Below, piece after piece: positions 53,067 to 62,955 of a stretch of DNA of 64,000 nt. The stretch comes from Phytophthora hibernalis (Eukaryota; Oomycota; Peronosporomycetes; Peronosporales; Peronosporaceae), in contig JAAKBF010000224.1 in assembly GCA_012656075.1 (NCBI GenBank), positions 558,001-622,000 of the forward strand, in the 5' to 3' direction. Made by a program: the position numbers and the translations under genes. The notes under the pieces were generated by a model. That model was not told where the DNA came from and did not search any database. It was given only the letters and a program-made list of their open reading frames with translations. How positions within the stretch are numbered: position 1 is the first letter of the stretch; every line of letters starts with the position of its first letter.

Positions 53067-56000
53067 ATGGTGATGCATTGGGTTATGGGTAGTGCGGCGC
53101 AGGAGCTCGAAGACGATTTACTCTACCGGAACCTCTCGCAACCAACCACCCAAGACGTGTGCTTCGCTCTGGACCACACGTTCGTGATCCGAGCAGGGGT
53201 AGAACCATTCCCACGACGTCCGTGGAGCTGTGAGACGTCCATTGCACATGTAGGAACTAACAACTTTTGACAAAGGTAGAGTGATGTAGAATTTGATGAT
53301 GTTGTTGTTTTTGGTCACAGGGAGAGTTGGTGCATCATGTCATTGAGCAGCTTTTGGCTCGGAAGAGGGTGGAGAATTGGGAGGATGCCAACATTTTAAC
53401 GCTCGGGTATCGGGAAGTGACACCTGGGGCTACTGGCCATCGAGTGGCGCAGTCCAATGGGATCATGTGCTACTACCCGAACACACTCGTGGCTGCTCTG
53501 AAGAAGCCTCTGTGGGAATCTCTGCACCGACTCATGGGGGACGAGCTCATGACGCACTTGCTACTGAACTATACGATCTTTGTACAACTGAAGGATGCCT
53601 CGCTTTCATATATGCAGGTGCACTTTGTCATTGTGAAGAGCGTTGAGTCGTGGCTGACATGGTGTTTTGTGGCCTAGCTCACTGGAAAAAGTCTTCGACA
53701 ACAGAAGCGGCTGGGCGACGCGACTGCCACTTTAACGCAAGAAGTGTCGATTAACGACGTGATGTACGCGAGGCATTTTCGAAAGGATCGAGTGTTCGCG
53801 AACTCTCACGCTTTGGTGAAAGCGTCGAAGACAGGCGATCCGATCAGTCGGACGGAAGCTTCACGAGTCCTTCGATTCATATTCCCGGATGTTGCAGACC
53901 AAAAGCGTTTGCCAAAGAGGTTGGTTAATCTCATTCCAACGATTCAGGAGATGGTGTCGAGATTCAAGGCGTTTGGAGTTGAAGAACTCGCGAAGAAGTT
54001 AATCCCAGTGCATCCTGGTTTTCGTAAGTTCATGGCTGACCATCCAAACATCAAACGAATACTTGCGGAGAAGGCTACAGAGGTGGCATCAAAACCCGTT
54101 CTGCTTCCAATCGTTCGCAAAGCGCTTGACGATGGATATTTGAGCCAGAGCGAGGCTGTGGCTTCGCGTTCCGATCGGAAGCGCAAGAGGAGGGAGGAAG
54201 CTATTGAAAGGCTGTCACATGCGTCGATGAGGTCACCAAAAGATGATAACGATATCCCTGCGCCGGTGGCAAAGAGGGCTAAGAAGGCAATGACCATCAA
54301 TACGGTAGATCAGGCCAGTATGCATTCCACGTCAGACTTGGCAAAGCTGCAACAACACAAAGAGGATATCAAGACGATGCTGGCATTTGTGACTCCGAAG
54401 AAGAGGATTTATCGGCTGGTTCGGAAGCTTATAGTTGGAGTTGTGCCTAAAGAGTTGTGGGGCAGCAGCGACACAAAGAAGAACTGGAAATGCGTGAAGT
54501 CGATGCTGCGCAAGCTCATATTTTCCCGAAAGTTCGACATATTTTCGTTGAAGAAGGTAAGCGCAACATTCAGTCGTGCAAGGATGAAGTTGTATTGACT
54601 ATTCGTTGTGCAGTGTGCTGAAGAGCTTCAGGTTACGAATGTGGAATGGATGAATATCAGCTTGAATGCGAAGTTCTGGTACTGCATTGAGTTTTCGGCG
54701 TTCGGTGAACGGCACAACTAATTCATTTGTGTTGCTGCCCTTGTGCTCAGCCCTCCCAATGAACGGGTCAAGCGTCACCAGCTTTTTGAGGACGTGTTGC
54801 GGTGGGTGATATCGTCGCTGGTATTTCCTTTATTGCGAAACTTGTTTTACATTACAGAGGCAGAAGGAATGGCGAATGAGATTGAGTACTACCAGCGTCC
54901 AGTCTGGAATGTGATCAGGTGGGCTACATTGCTGCTACGCGTGTGAATGTTGAAATACCAAGTGCTAAGTATTGAATTGTTATGCTGTAGCACGCTTGCT
55001 TTAGACGACTTGCAGGGAGGAATTCTCCAACCATCAAGCGACAAAACCCTGCAAGCCAGTCATGAGCGGCAGCTAGCTACCTCTCGATTGCGATTGCTCC
55101 CGAAATCTAGTGGAATTCGACCGCTAATGAATTTATCAGTGGCTGTGGACCAAGGCAAGGTCTCAGTGAACAGATCCATGGAAGCTGTCCACCGAGTGTT
55201 GACTTTCGAGATGGAGCGCCAGCCTAAGCGATTTCTTGGGGCGTCCATCAGAAACATGGATGAAATCTACAAACATATCAAGCCTCTATTTCGTGAAATT
55301 TCCTCCTGCTCTGGATGTGCAGAGCGTCAACGTGTATCAGGGGTACTCCAAAGGCTTACTGCGTGACTGTCGATGTGGAGCGTTGTTTTGATACCATCCG
55401 GCCTCGGAAACTGTATCAGGTTCTCAAGAAGGCGATACAAGAAGATGAATATCTCATTCGCAAGCACTGGGTTGGTCATCAAGTCGCACCGGTCTTGTCA
55501 TCTACAGCTAACGGTGAATCGCTGCCTTCGCCTTCGTATTTCTTCAAGTTGGAGCGTCCAGCATATCCGTCTGGGGAATTGTTGGGGTTTGATGAACTAG
55601 CAGCTATGTCCAGAAAGGAGAACGCAATGTTTGTGGACGGTGTCCTATACGACTACCTGACCAAGGTTAAAGCGCTCCAGCTGCTAAAAGAGCATTTATC
55701 TGCGAACGTCGTTCAAATCGATGGCCATGACTACGTTCAGCGATGCGGCATCCCGCAAGGCTCCGTGCTCTCCACAACATTGTGCAACATGTATTATGCC
55801 CATTTCGAGCGGCGAGTACTCGGCAAACGATTGCCTGCGGTATGCAACCCAGCCATCGTACCAGTGTCGTGCTGTCAACACGAAGAGCTGTTTCGGTACA
55901 CCGATGATTTCATGTTCATTACGACGGACCTGAAGAGAGCGCAAAGGTTCGCCGCCGTAATGCACGAGGGCAATGAGGAATATGGGTGCTTTGTCAATGC

Positions 56001-56870
56001 TGCCAAGAGTCAAGCAAATTTCGCGACAACTCATGGGCTGCGAGCCAATGTACCAAATTCTGAGTGCATCTCATGGTGTGGCATGCTGATCGACACTAAC
56101 AATCTGCAGCTCTACGTCAACTATGAAAAGTAAGTGAAGTCCTGTTAGGATATACCAATGGAACAGCTAACCCACTGTGTGTTCGGTAGATTGAGTAGCG
56201 CGTTGCTGCAAGCATCGATCCCTTTCAACGAAACGAAAGCGGCGCAAGAGTTTTTCGTTAACAAGGTGGTTTCTGCGATCCGTCAGCGCTGGCACGCACT
56301 GTACTTTGACCCCGAGTTGCTGTCGGACGACACTATCCGCGTCAACATTTTCCAGATGCTGGTCGTGGCAGCGCACCGATTCACGATTCTCATCGAGATG
56401 CTGCCGTTCGTGAATCGAGACATGCACTTTTTCACGAAAGCATCCACCGAGTGTTGAAGAAGATGACCAAGGGTATCCACCGCAGCCTCGAGCTTATCCT
56501 GAAACCGAGCGCAACACAGCCATCTTCTGGGGGATCGTCGTATCAAGCACAGAAGCACCAGGTATGGAAGTGCTGCTTACTTTTGACCTAAATCTTGCCA
56601 TTGAAATGTATGTTTGTGTCGCTGGTGCAGGTTTGGACAATTGGTCTCCATGCTTTCCAGCTCATGATCCAAGCCAAGCGAGATCAAACCAAGACGTCCA
56701 ATGTATCTCAGCGCAAACAGCAGTGCAAGTGGGTGGATTGGCAGAAGCTGCTGGACGCCATACAAACCGAGCAGAAGGAATTCAAGCAGCAGGAGAAGAA
56801 GACTCAAGGTACTGGATCCGCCTTTGACCTTGCGTGGCTCGTGTCAGACCCCGCAATGCGTCCGTGTTGA
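53067..56870 (+). CDS. TERT: Telomerase reverse transcriptase
   Basis: The catalytic subunit that copies the telomerase RNA template onto chromosome ends in the nucleus. Proposed exons: 53067-53249, 53321-53617, 53678-54556, 54614-54678, 54751-54918, 54991-56129, 56190-about 56561, about 56629-56870, with 57-72-nt GT-AG introns; about 1,100 residues. RNA-binding part: GDELMTHLLLNYTIFVQL, CP/T-like MYARHFRKDRVFANSH, PKELWGSSDTKKNWKCV with KLIFSRKFDIFSLKK. RT motifs: 1/2 LRLLPKSSGIRPLMNLS, A CVTVDVERCFDTI, B' CGIPQGSVLSTTLCNMYY, C LFRYTDDFMFITTD, E ISWCGMLID. A C-terminal extension follows. One-base changes in runs break exon 6 (A near 55297, G near 55352) and exon 7 (A near 56440). The last exon's end is uncertain; AFDLAWLV to a stop at 56870 is one option, and a short further exon is possible. 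Confidence 0.9.
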
Positions 56871-57393
56871 AGCAGTGCTTTGGCGTTGAAGGTGTGGGCA
56901 TCTCGTAAGCTGGTCACGTGTTGACATCAAGAATCGACACTCAACTGATGCATTAATCGATCTATCGTTGCTGTGCCGGGTCATATCCATCGTGAACAAC
57001 CCAGCGCTGGCGAAGACACAGGCTGTGTCACACAGCACAACTTTGCACTCTTCCTATACGCGCAGAGACTCGGATGTGCAACGTCACGAGGATTTGCCGC
57101 TTTCTGTTTCTTGGCCGGTGTCGCGGAGTAACGATTCGGAGACACCAGGTGTTGACGGTGGCTGCATTGTTCCTGGGTGAAGCTTCGAGCAGGCAACGCT
57201 GGCTAGACCCTGCCCCTGCCACCTGCTGCGCAAACTCTGTCAAGAGCTCAATTGGCGATGGTGCAGCGTCGAAGTCTCCGTTATTCCTTGATTGGCAACC
57301 AGCGCACAACCGTTGATCTGCAGTGGAGCGACACACTCGTGCACGACCTGCTGCGTTCGGCGAACGCGTCCTGCATAACATCTCGGGTCGTGG
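56871..57393. other. Intergenic between TERT and the cyclase gene
   Basis: No convincing coding frame. A minus-strand frame at 57642-57028 overlaps the cyclase start and is a shadow. Possible last TERT exon near 56878-56930 (a frame reads ALKVWASRKLVTC). Confidence 0.45.
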
Positions 57394-59097
57394 ATGGATG
57401 ACTCGACCCACTACGACTGGACTTTGACGTATGTGATCGTGTTGGCGATTGCCACGGCCACGACGGCCACGACGCTGTTGCTGTCGTTCAAGCACATTAA
57501 GGTGGGCGACTCGGCCGTGCAGTACATCACCTACTCGGTGTGTCGCTTGTACTTCGTCTACTCGCTCGCTCGCCTGCTGCTCTACGTGGGCGTGCTCATC
57601 AATTTCAACGGACTGCGAGACACCTTGGACGCACTCGACCATGGCGAGCTCATGGGCGCGCGCGCAGTCTACTCGGACGGGAAGGAGTTCAAGGCCGTTG
57701 CCGTGACCGTCACGTTGATCGGAGACTGCGCTCTGCTGTGCACAACCTTTTTCATCACCACGTTAGCGTACGAGATGAAGCGCCTCATCATCAAGTCCAT
57801 GGACCGCGGACCCACGCGTGAGCGCGCCATCATCCGACAGTACTGCCTGCGCGCGTGCATCGGGTCCCTAGTGTTTGCCATTTTGATGGCTGTTTCAGCG
57901 TTCCTGCCGTCCTCCAAGTCCGAACGCGTGCAAACTGCTGCCTTTTGGTTCGAGCTGGCCTGCATCTGGGCGTCCGTGCTGTACCCGGTGTACGTCACGA
58001 TATGGATCTCGCGTCGGAAGCGAACGCGACGAGCGGTGGACCCGGCGTCACTGCTGCTGCATCAACGTATCAAGACGTTTGTTATCGTGTACTGCGTACT
58101 CGTGTTCCCGTCCTGCATCGTGGAAGTGCTAGTGCGTATCATCGACGACATCAGCATGGAGTGGGTCGGTCTCACGCAGATCCTCTATTACTTGTCCGGC
58201 GCGGGCACAGCCTTCGCAATCGGCATCAGCGTCACTTGCTGCTATCGCACGCTGCGTCCGCTGATGCCATCTTCAGTGTACGAGCAGCTTCTCGAAGGCG
58301 GCTTTTTCCAAGACGGATTCGACTCGCTCGACGTGATCGTGGAGGCTCCTGTTCGTCGACCGATTTTCGTGGTTACCGACATTGAAGGCTCCAGTCGCCT
58401 TTGGGCCGGCAACGCCCAGGCGATGGCCGAGGCGCAGTCGATCCACGATGACTTACTGCGCCAAGAGCTGCCTCGCTTTCGAGGCTACGAGATCACCACC
58501 GCGGGTGACTCCTTTCAGCTCGCGTTCCAGTGCGTGCGCGACGCCATCGGGTGGTGCGTCAGCGTCCAAGAGAAGTTGTTGAAGGCGCCGTGGCCCGCAC
58601 CGCTGCTCAAGTACGACAACGCCTCGCGAGTGTACGACATCTGGACGCGGCTGCTGTTCAACGGACTGCGCGTGCGCATGGCCATCCACGACGGCGACGA
58701 GCGGTTGGTGTGTGCGAGACACCCCACGACCGGCAAGATGACGTACTTGGGGCCCAGCGAGATGATGGCGCGCGAAATGAGTGAACTGGGGCAAGGAGGA
58801 CAGATCGTATTGAGTGAGTCGGCGCTCGCTGTCTACAAGGACGAACTGCTGTCCACCAGCAGCGGAAGTCTCGAGGACAAGTTCAAGGTGCAGCCGTTCC
58901 CGAAAGCTTTCGAGCAGCCCGAGTTTGGAGTGTCACTTCCGATGCACGAAGTGGTGTCCACCCGCATTGGAGACCGCTTCAATGCCCGAGTAGAGCGACT
59001 CAGCAGTCGATTGCGCTTCCTGCCACACTTCTGGAGCGACGATTCGTCCACACGCAGCACCGGAGACAAGACGCCACGTGCTCCGCGGAGCTGTTGA
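57394..59097 (+). CDS. Seven-transmembrane protein fused to a class III adenylyl cyclase domain
   Basis: A single-exon frame of 567 residues. The N-terminal 290 residues contain seven hydrophobic helices by eye (for example YVIVLAIATATTATTLLLSF, CRLYFVYSLARLLLYVGVLI, LLCTTFFITTLAY, IGSLVFAILMAVSAFL, CIWASVLYPVYVTIWI, VIVYCVLVFPSCIVEVLV, GAGTAFAIGISVTCCY) with basic loops, a GPCR-like layout. The C-terminal half is one class III cyclase catalytic domain: metal-binding Asp329 in VVTDIEGSSRLWA and Asp372 in TTAGDSFQLAFQ, and RVRMAIHDGD in the later core. With one cyclase domain it would have to act as a dimer, making cAMP. GPCR-effector fusions are a known oomycete speciality; the direct coupling of receptor and cyclase is an inference here. 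Confidence 0.85.
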   Translation: MDDSTHYDWTLTYVIVLAIATATTATTLLLSFKHIKVGDSAVQYITYSVCRLYFVYSLARLLLYVGVLINFNGLRDTLDALDHGELMGARAVYSDGKEFKAVAVTVTLIGDCALLCTTFFITTLAYEMKRLIIKSMDRGPTRERAIIRQYCLRACIGSLVFAILMAVSAFLPSSKSERVQTAAFWFELACIWASVLYPVYVTIWISRRKRTRRAVDPASLLLHQRIKTFVIVYCVLVFPSCIVEVLVRIIDDISMEWVGLTQILYYLSGAGTAFAIGISVTCCYRTLRPLMPSSVYEQLLEGGFFQDGFDSLDVIVEAPVRRPIFVVTDIEGSSRLWAGNAQAMAEAQSIHDDLLRQELPRFRGYEITTAGDSFQLAFQCVRDAIGWCVSVQEKLLKAPWPAPLLKYDNASRVYDIWTRLLFNGLRVRMAIHDGDERLVCARHPTTGKMTYLGPSEMMAREMSELGQGGQIVLSESALAVYKDELLSTSSGSLEDKFKVQPFPKAFEQPEFGVSLPMHEVVSTRIGDRFNARVERLSSRLRFLPHFWSDDSSTRSTGDKTPRAPRSC

Positions 59098-59538
59098 AGT
59101 TGTACCCTAATGACTGCACTACTATTGTATCCATACACACACTAAATAGAAATACACTATATGCCAGGAAACTTAACAAAATGTGCCATACTGTATTCAC
59201 GTTTCACTGTGCATTCTGAACTTGGCTTGTGCCTTATGTCCGTTTCGTGTTACCTAATCACCGCCGTCATCCGGTCGTAATATCGCATCAACCTCTGGCT
59301 CTGCAGATTAAGAAAGGCTGTTGCGCCCGTCTGGAGAATCCTCTTGTATACTTTATTACAGAGTGCGTTAATTTTCACAGTTTCAATTCCAAAGTATCCG
59401 GCTTCGTTAATAATCGGGTATATTATTCTAACTAATTTGCCCATCTAGACGGCCACAACAACCCCTCCCCTGCAAAAAAACAGAAGCCTATCACTTCACA
59501 AGTCTCAATTAACTTCCTGTAACTTACGTGTCTAATTG
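59098..59538. other. Intergenic, promoter of the kinesin gene
   Basis: AT-rich, about 440 bp, no coding frame recognised. Confidence 0.5.
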
Positions 59539-61647
59539 ATGCGCCGTCGGGACAGCGACCTGCTGTCACTGGGGCGTCCCAGTCACAGCAGCTACAGCTA
59601 CAGTCAGTGCAGCAGTCGCAGTCGCAGTGGCAGCTTCGAGAGCGACGTGGACGGCTCCGAGCTGCTGGACGCGGACGACCTGCAGCTACTGCGACAACAT
59701 GCAGAGACCCAGAACCAGCACGAGACTGTGCGCGTCACGGTCCGCTTCCGACCGCTGCTACCCAAGGAGAAGAGCAAACGGTCCGCTTGGACGGTGCACG
59801 CAGCCACTGGGACGGTGGAGGCAGCCCCGGTAACAGGTCGACGTCGAGGCGTCTACGCCTTCGATGAGGTCTATGACGCGCAGCACTCGACGCGCGCCAT
59901 CTACGACGGCCTGGCGCGGACCATTGCACGCTCAGCTCTGGACGGCATCCACGGGTCCATTTTCGCCTACGGACAGACGAGCAGCGGCAAGACGCACACG
60001 ATGCAGGGGACAGCAGTGAGAAGCAGGAGGTTGACGCTCGGGCAGGACGAGAATCAGGTCGAGACGGAGCAGCACAGACGACCACAGGACAGCGACGGAC
60101 TCGTGCAGTTGGCGGTGAAGGACGTTTTCGACGAGATGGCGAGACGCTCCGACGTCGAGTTTCTCGTGCGCGTGTCGTACTTGGAAGTGTACAACGAGAC
60201 GGTGAAGGACCTGCTCGTGACGGGGTCCACGCCTGCCGGCAAAAGGAGAGACTCGACGGTGCACGTTCGAGAGCATCCGGTGACGGGCGTGTTCACGGAC
60301 AACTCGGAGCGAGTGGTGACGGACGCACGCGGCGTGCTGCAAGCTTTACGGGACGGAGAGAAGCAGCGCTCGGTGGGCGTCACCCGCATGAACGAGCGCA
60401 GCAGTCGCTCGCACTCGATTTTTCGAGTCGTGATTGAGTCCAAAACGCGGCTGGACGAGGATGCAGGTGCCGAGCGTGTTCGTGTCGGCTGCTTGAACTT
60501 TGTGGACTTGGCTGGCTCGGAAAGTGCGCGTGCGGTGAGCTCGGGCGGCAAGAAGCTGACGACGGAAAGCGGCAACATCAACAGAAGTCTACTTGCGCTC
60601 TCCAGGGTGGTGGTCGCGCTTGGTAGCAGCAAGTTGTCGAACCAACAGGATCACGTTAATTTTCGAGACAGTAAGCTCACACGCATTTTGCAGCCGTCGC
60701 TCAGTGGAGCTGCGCGCGTGTTGTTTGTTTGCTGTGCGTCGCCTGCTCCTGCTTACGTCGACGATACTCGCAGTACGCTGAAGTTCGCTAGCCGCGCCAA
60801 GCGGATCAAGGTGAACGCATCCGTGAACGAAGTCGTGGACCAGCGTGCACGGGCGCTCATGGAGCTTGCTCGTGAGAACCAGCTTTTGCGCCAGCAGTTG
60901 GAGGCCTTGGCGTCTGCTAGTCGAGATGAAATGGACGCAATGGAAGAGCACGCAGCTCGGCTGCGTATGCGTATTGTTTCACTGGAGGCAGCAGCGGCTG
61001 CTCCAGCATGGACATCGTCGGTGGTGATTGCTCCGGTCACGGGCCCTGAAAAGTGTCGAGAAGACAGACAACCGGAAGTTACCGGACTCGAAGGAGCGAA
61101 CTCGCCCACGGAATCGGACAACCAGGTGCTGGAGATTGACCTCTCTGATGACGAGGAGACGGATGTGGATAGCCAATTCGGCTCGCCAACGGGCTCACCG
61201 CTCCTGGAGGCGGATGCGGCATGCCCAACCTGCGAAACCCTTGATGATGCTCTGGAAATCGCCAAGACTCGCGAACTGGTGTCTTATCTGCGTATAGAAG
61301 AACTCGAACAACGAGTGGATCAATTGCAACGTGAACATGAACAAGAGAGCAGCAGAGCTGCTACTGTTGATGACAATGATTCTGCTGCGGAACTCCAATG
61401 CGTTCTTGACGTTGACGACGACGCGGATGAAACTGAGGCACTTGCAGATAACGACGAGGGCGGCGTCAGCAGCATTGTGCATGCGAGCAGTCTGAGTCTG
61501 GCAAGTGCAGCATTGCTGGCAGTGGTGGTGGAGGCTCTGAAGAAGCGCAGTCCTACCGAGGCTCTCGCCATTGTGGTTGTTGCTTTTGCGTGTATGGGGA
61601 TCATGCTGGCCAGTTTTGCCTGGAACATCGCGGCGGCAGCACTTTGA
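59539..61647 (+). CDS. Kinesin with C-terminal membrane-anchor-like tail
   Basis: ATG at 59539 (MRRRDSDLLSLGRP); single exon, about 702 residues. After a Ser-rich N-terminus of about 55 residues comes a full motor domain: VRVTVRFRPLLP, AFDEVYDAQ, P-loop IFAYGQTSSGKTHTMQGT, switch I NERSSRSHSIFRV, switch II NFVDLAGSE, then VNFRDSKLTRILQPSLSG. A coiled coil begins near RALMELARENQLLRQQLEAL (about residue 435), the neck/stalk of an N-terminal, plus-end-type kinesin. A second short coiled coil occurs near EELEQRVDQLQREHEQE. The extreme C-terminus has one or two hydrophobic helices (ASSLSLASAALLAVVVEAL; ALAIVVVAFACMGIMLASFA) and only about eight residues after them, as in tail-anchored proteins. 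This suggests direct membrane cargo. Confidence 0.9.
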   Translation: MRRRDSDLLSLGRPSHSSYSYSQCSSRSRSGSFESDVDGSELLDADDLQLLRQHAETQNQHETVRVTVRFRPLLPKEKSKRSAWTVHAATGTVEAAPVTGRRRGVYAFDEVYDAQHSTRAIYDGLARTIARSALDGIHGSIFAYGQTSSGKTHTMQGTAVRSRRLTLGQDENQVETEQHRRPQDSDGLVQLAVKDVFDEMARRSDVEFLVRVSYLEVYNETVKDLLVTGSTPAGKRRDSTVHVREHPVTGVFTDNSERVVTDARGVLQALRDGEKQRSVGVTRMNERSSRSHSIFRVVIESKTRLDEDAGAERVRVGCLNFVDLAGSESARAVSSGGKKLTTESGNINRSLLALSRVVVALGSSKLSNQQDHVNFRDSKLTRILQPSLSGAARVLFVCCASPAPAYVDDTRSTLKFASRAKRIKVNASVNEVVDQRARALMELARENQLLRQQLEALASASRDEMDAMEEHAARLRMRIVSLEAAAAAPAWTSSVVIAPVTGPEKCREDRQPEVTGLEGANSPTESDNQVLEIDLSDDEETDVDSQFGSPTGSPLLEADAACPTCETLDDALEIAKTRELVSYLRIEELEQRVDQLQREHEQESSRAATVDDNDSAAELQCVLDVDDDADETEALADNDEGGVSSIVHASSLSLASAALLAVVVEALKKRSPTEALAIVVVAFACMGIMLASFAWNIAAAAL

Positions 61648-62111
61648 AACTCGTCGCTGGGCCATTTTTGTTGGACAAGTCATTTACTTTACTTTATTTC
61701 GTTTTATTATTATGGGGCGTTGGAAATGCCGTGAGTCATCGGAAGTTCCTGGCACTACAACCCGAAACTTGAACATGTTGTCGACTGTTGAGATCTTATG
61801 TGTCATTCTAGTTTCCTTCAACTGATCGTGTAAACTCGGCAGCGCAGAAAATATTTTTGCAATTTTGGTGGCAGGTCGAAGAAGTCTGAAAAGCAGAGGA
61901 TTTTAAGGGCTTGGATGTTTCCAACTACGTTGGTGAAAATGATAACGATGCGTTCATTGCACCATTTCGTGGAGGATGTGAAATTCATGTGCGTAAGATC
62001 TGAGAAGGGCGCAACCATGTGATCAATTTGCTCTCATTCACAGGCCGTGCTGCTTTCCACTCGGAATTTGCGCCGCCAGCACTCAAGTGGTTCGTTTGAG
62101 CAGTACTAACG
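61648..62111. other. Intergenic, no gene recognised
   Basis: About 460 bp, 3' flank of the kinesin gene and upstream of the GT62-like remnant. Short frames only. Confidence 0.5.
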
Positions 62112-62768
62112 ATGATATTGAAGTTGATGTCTCAGAGCTTCCGATGGTGCCTACGACCTGGAAAGGCAAGTCTTCGTGGTCTTTGCCTGGCACTTATTGG
62201 GTTGTCCGTCTTCGCATCTGTCATTCAGTGGAATATTGCACCAACGACGGGTTTCTTTCAGCGACAAGACGAGTCTAAACCGCCAGTAACCAGTGTCCTG
62301 CATCCCCGCACCCCAGACATCCCCGCTTAACCGAGATATCAGTGTTCCCCGTGCACTACATCATTGGTAGTGAATGGGGTCGAGAAGGCTACGACGACAT
62401 CGAAACCGAAGGTCTCTGCTACACTGTTCATTTCCTAGGCTTCAAGTGCTGGGGGTGCCCAAAGCCGCCATCCAACACGCGTAGACCATAGCGAACATTT
62501 CTATCAAGAGCATTTCCTTCGCAGGTTCCAATCTCGTGAATTTGCTGTGCTCCATGAACCCGGTTATTGGATTCTCGAGTACGCTAATGGTCTGGTTCTT
62601 CCTCTAACTCCATCTTCGCAATACCATAAACGCAACCGTGAACAAACTCAACAAATTCTACGACGACCAAGTCGAAAACGAAATGTTGGATTCGTGCTTT
62701 CCACAGCGAATGATAGTACGGCAGGCATGATTCTACACTTCCCATATCGATTGAAGACCGCACTCTAG
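62112..62768 (+). pseudogene. Remnant with a GT62-like N-terminus and unidentified tail
   Basis: The frame at 62112-62330 has a signal-anchor (LCLALIGLSVFASVIQW) followed by VTSVLHPRTPDIPA, which matches SSVLHPLTPIQAP of the neighbouring GT62 gene; it then stops. Downstream frames read VHYIIGSEWGREGYDDIE and CYTVHFLGFKCWGC (62350-62460), then FAVLHEPGYWILEYANGLVL and RNVGFVLSTANDSTAGMIL to a stop near 62768. I do not recognise these. The whole may be one decayed glycosyltransferase-like gene or two neighbours. Confidence 0.4.
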
Positions 62769-62955
62769 ATGTATCGCATAGTGTGGCCCTTACGTACCGG
62801 TACTTCCGAACCTGCTCAAAACAATTACTTCGAAGTATTTGCTCTTTTTTACTGTGAACTTATTAATAACTGCAAGTACCTTAGTATTTTTCTGCAACTG
62901 TTCACAAAAATGGAAGGCCGTTAGCCCCAAAAAATGAGTCGAAGTCGCACCTTAA

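Noticed and set aside
57028..57642. 204-residue minus-strand frame at the cyclase start
   Set aside because: Low-complexity composition with no motif, overlapping the strong plus-strand gene.
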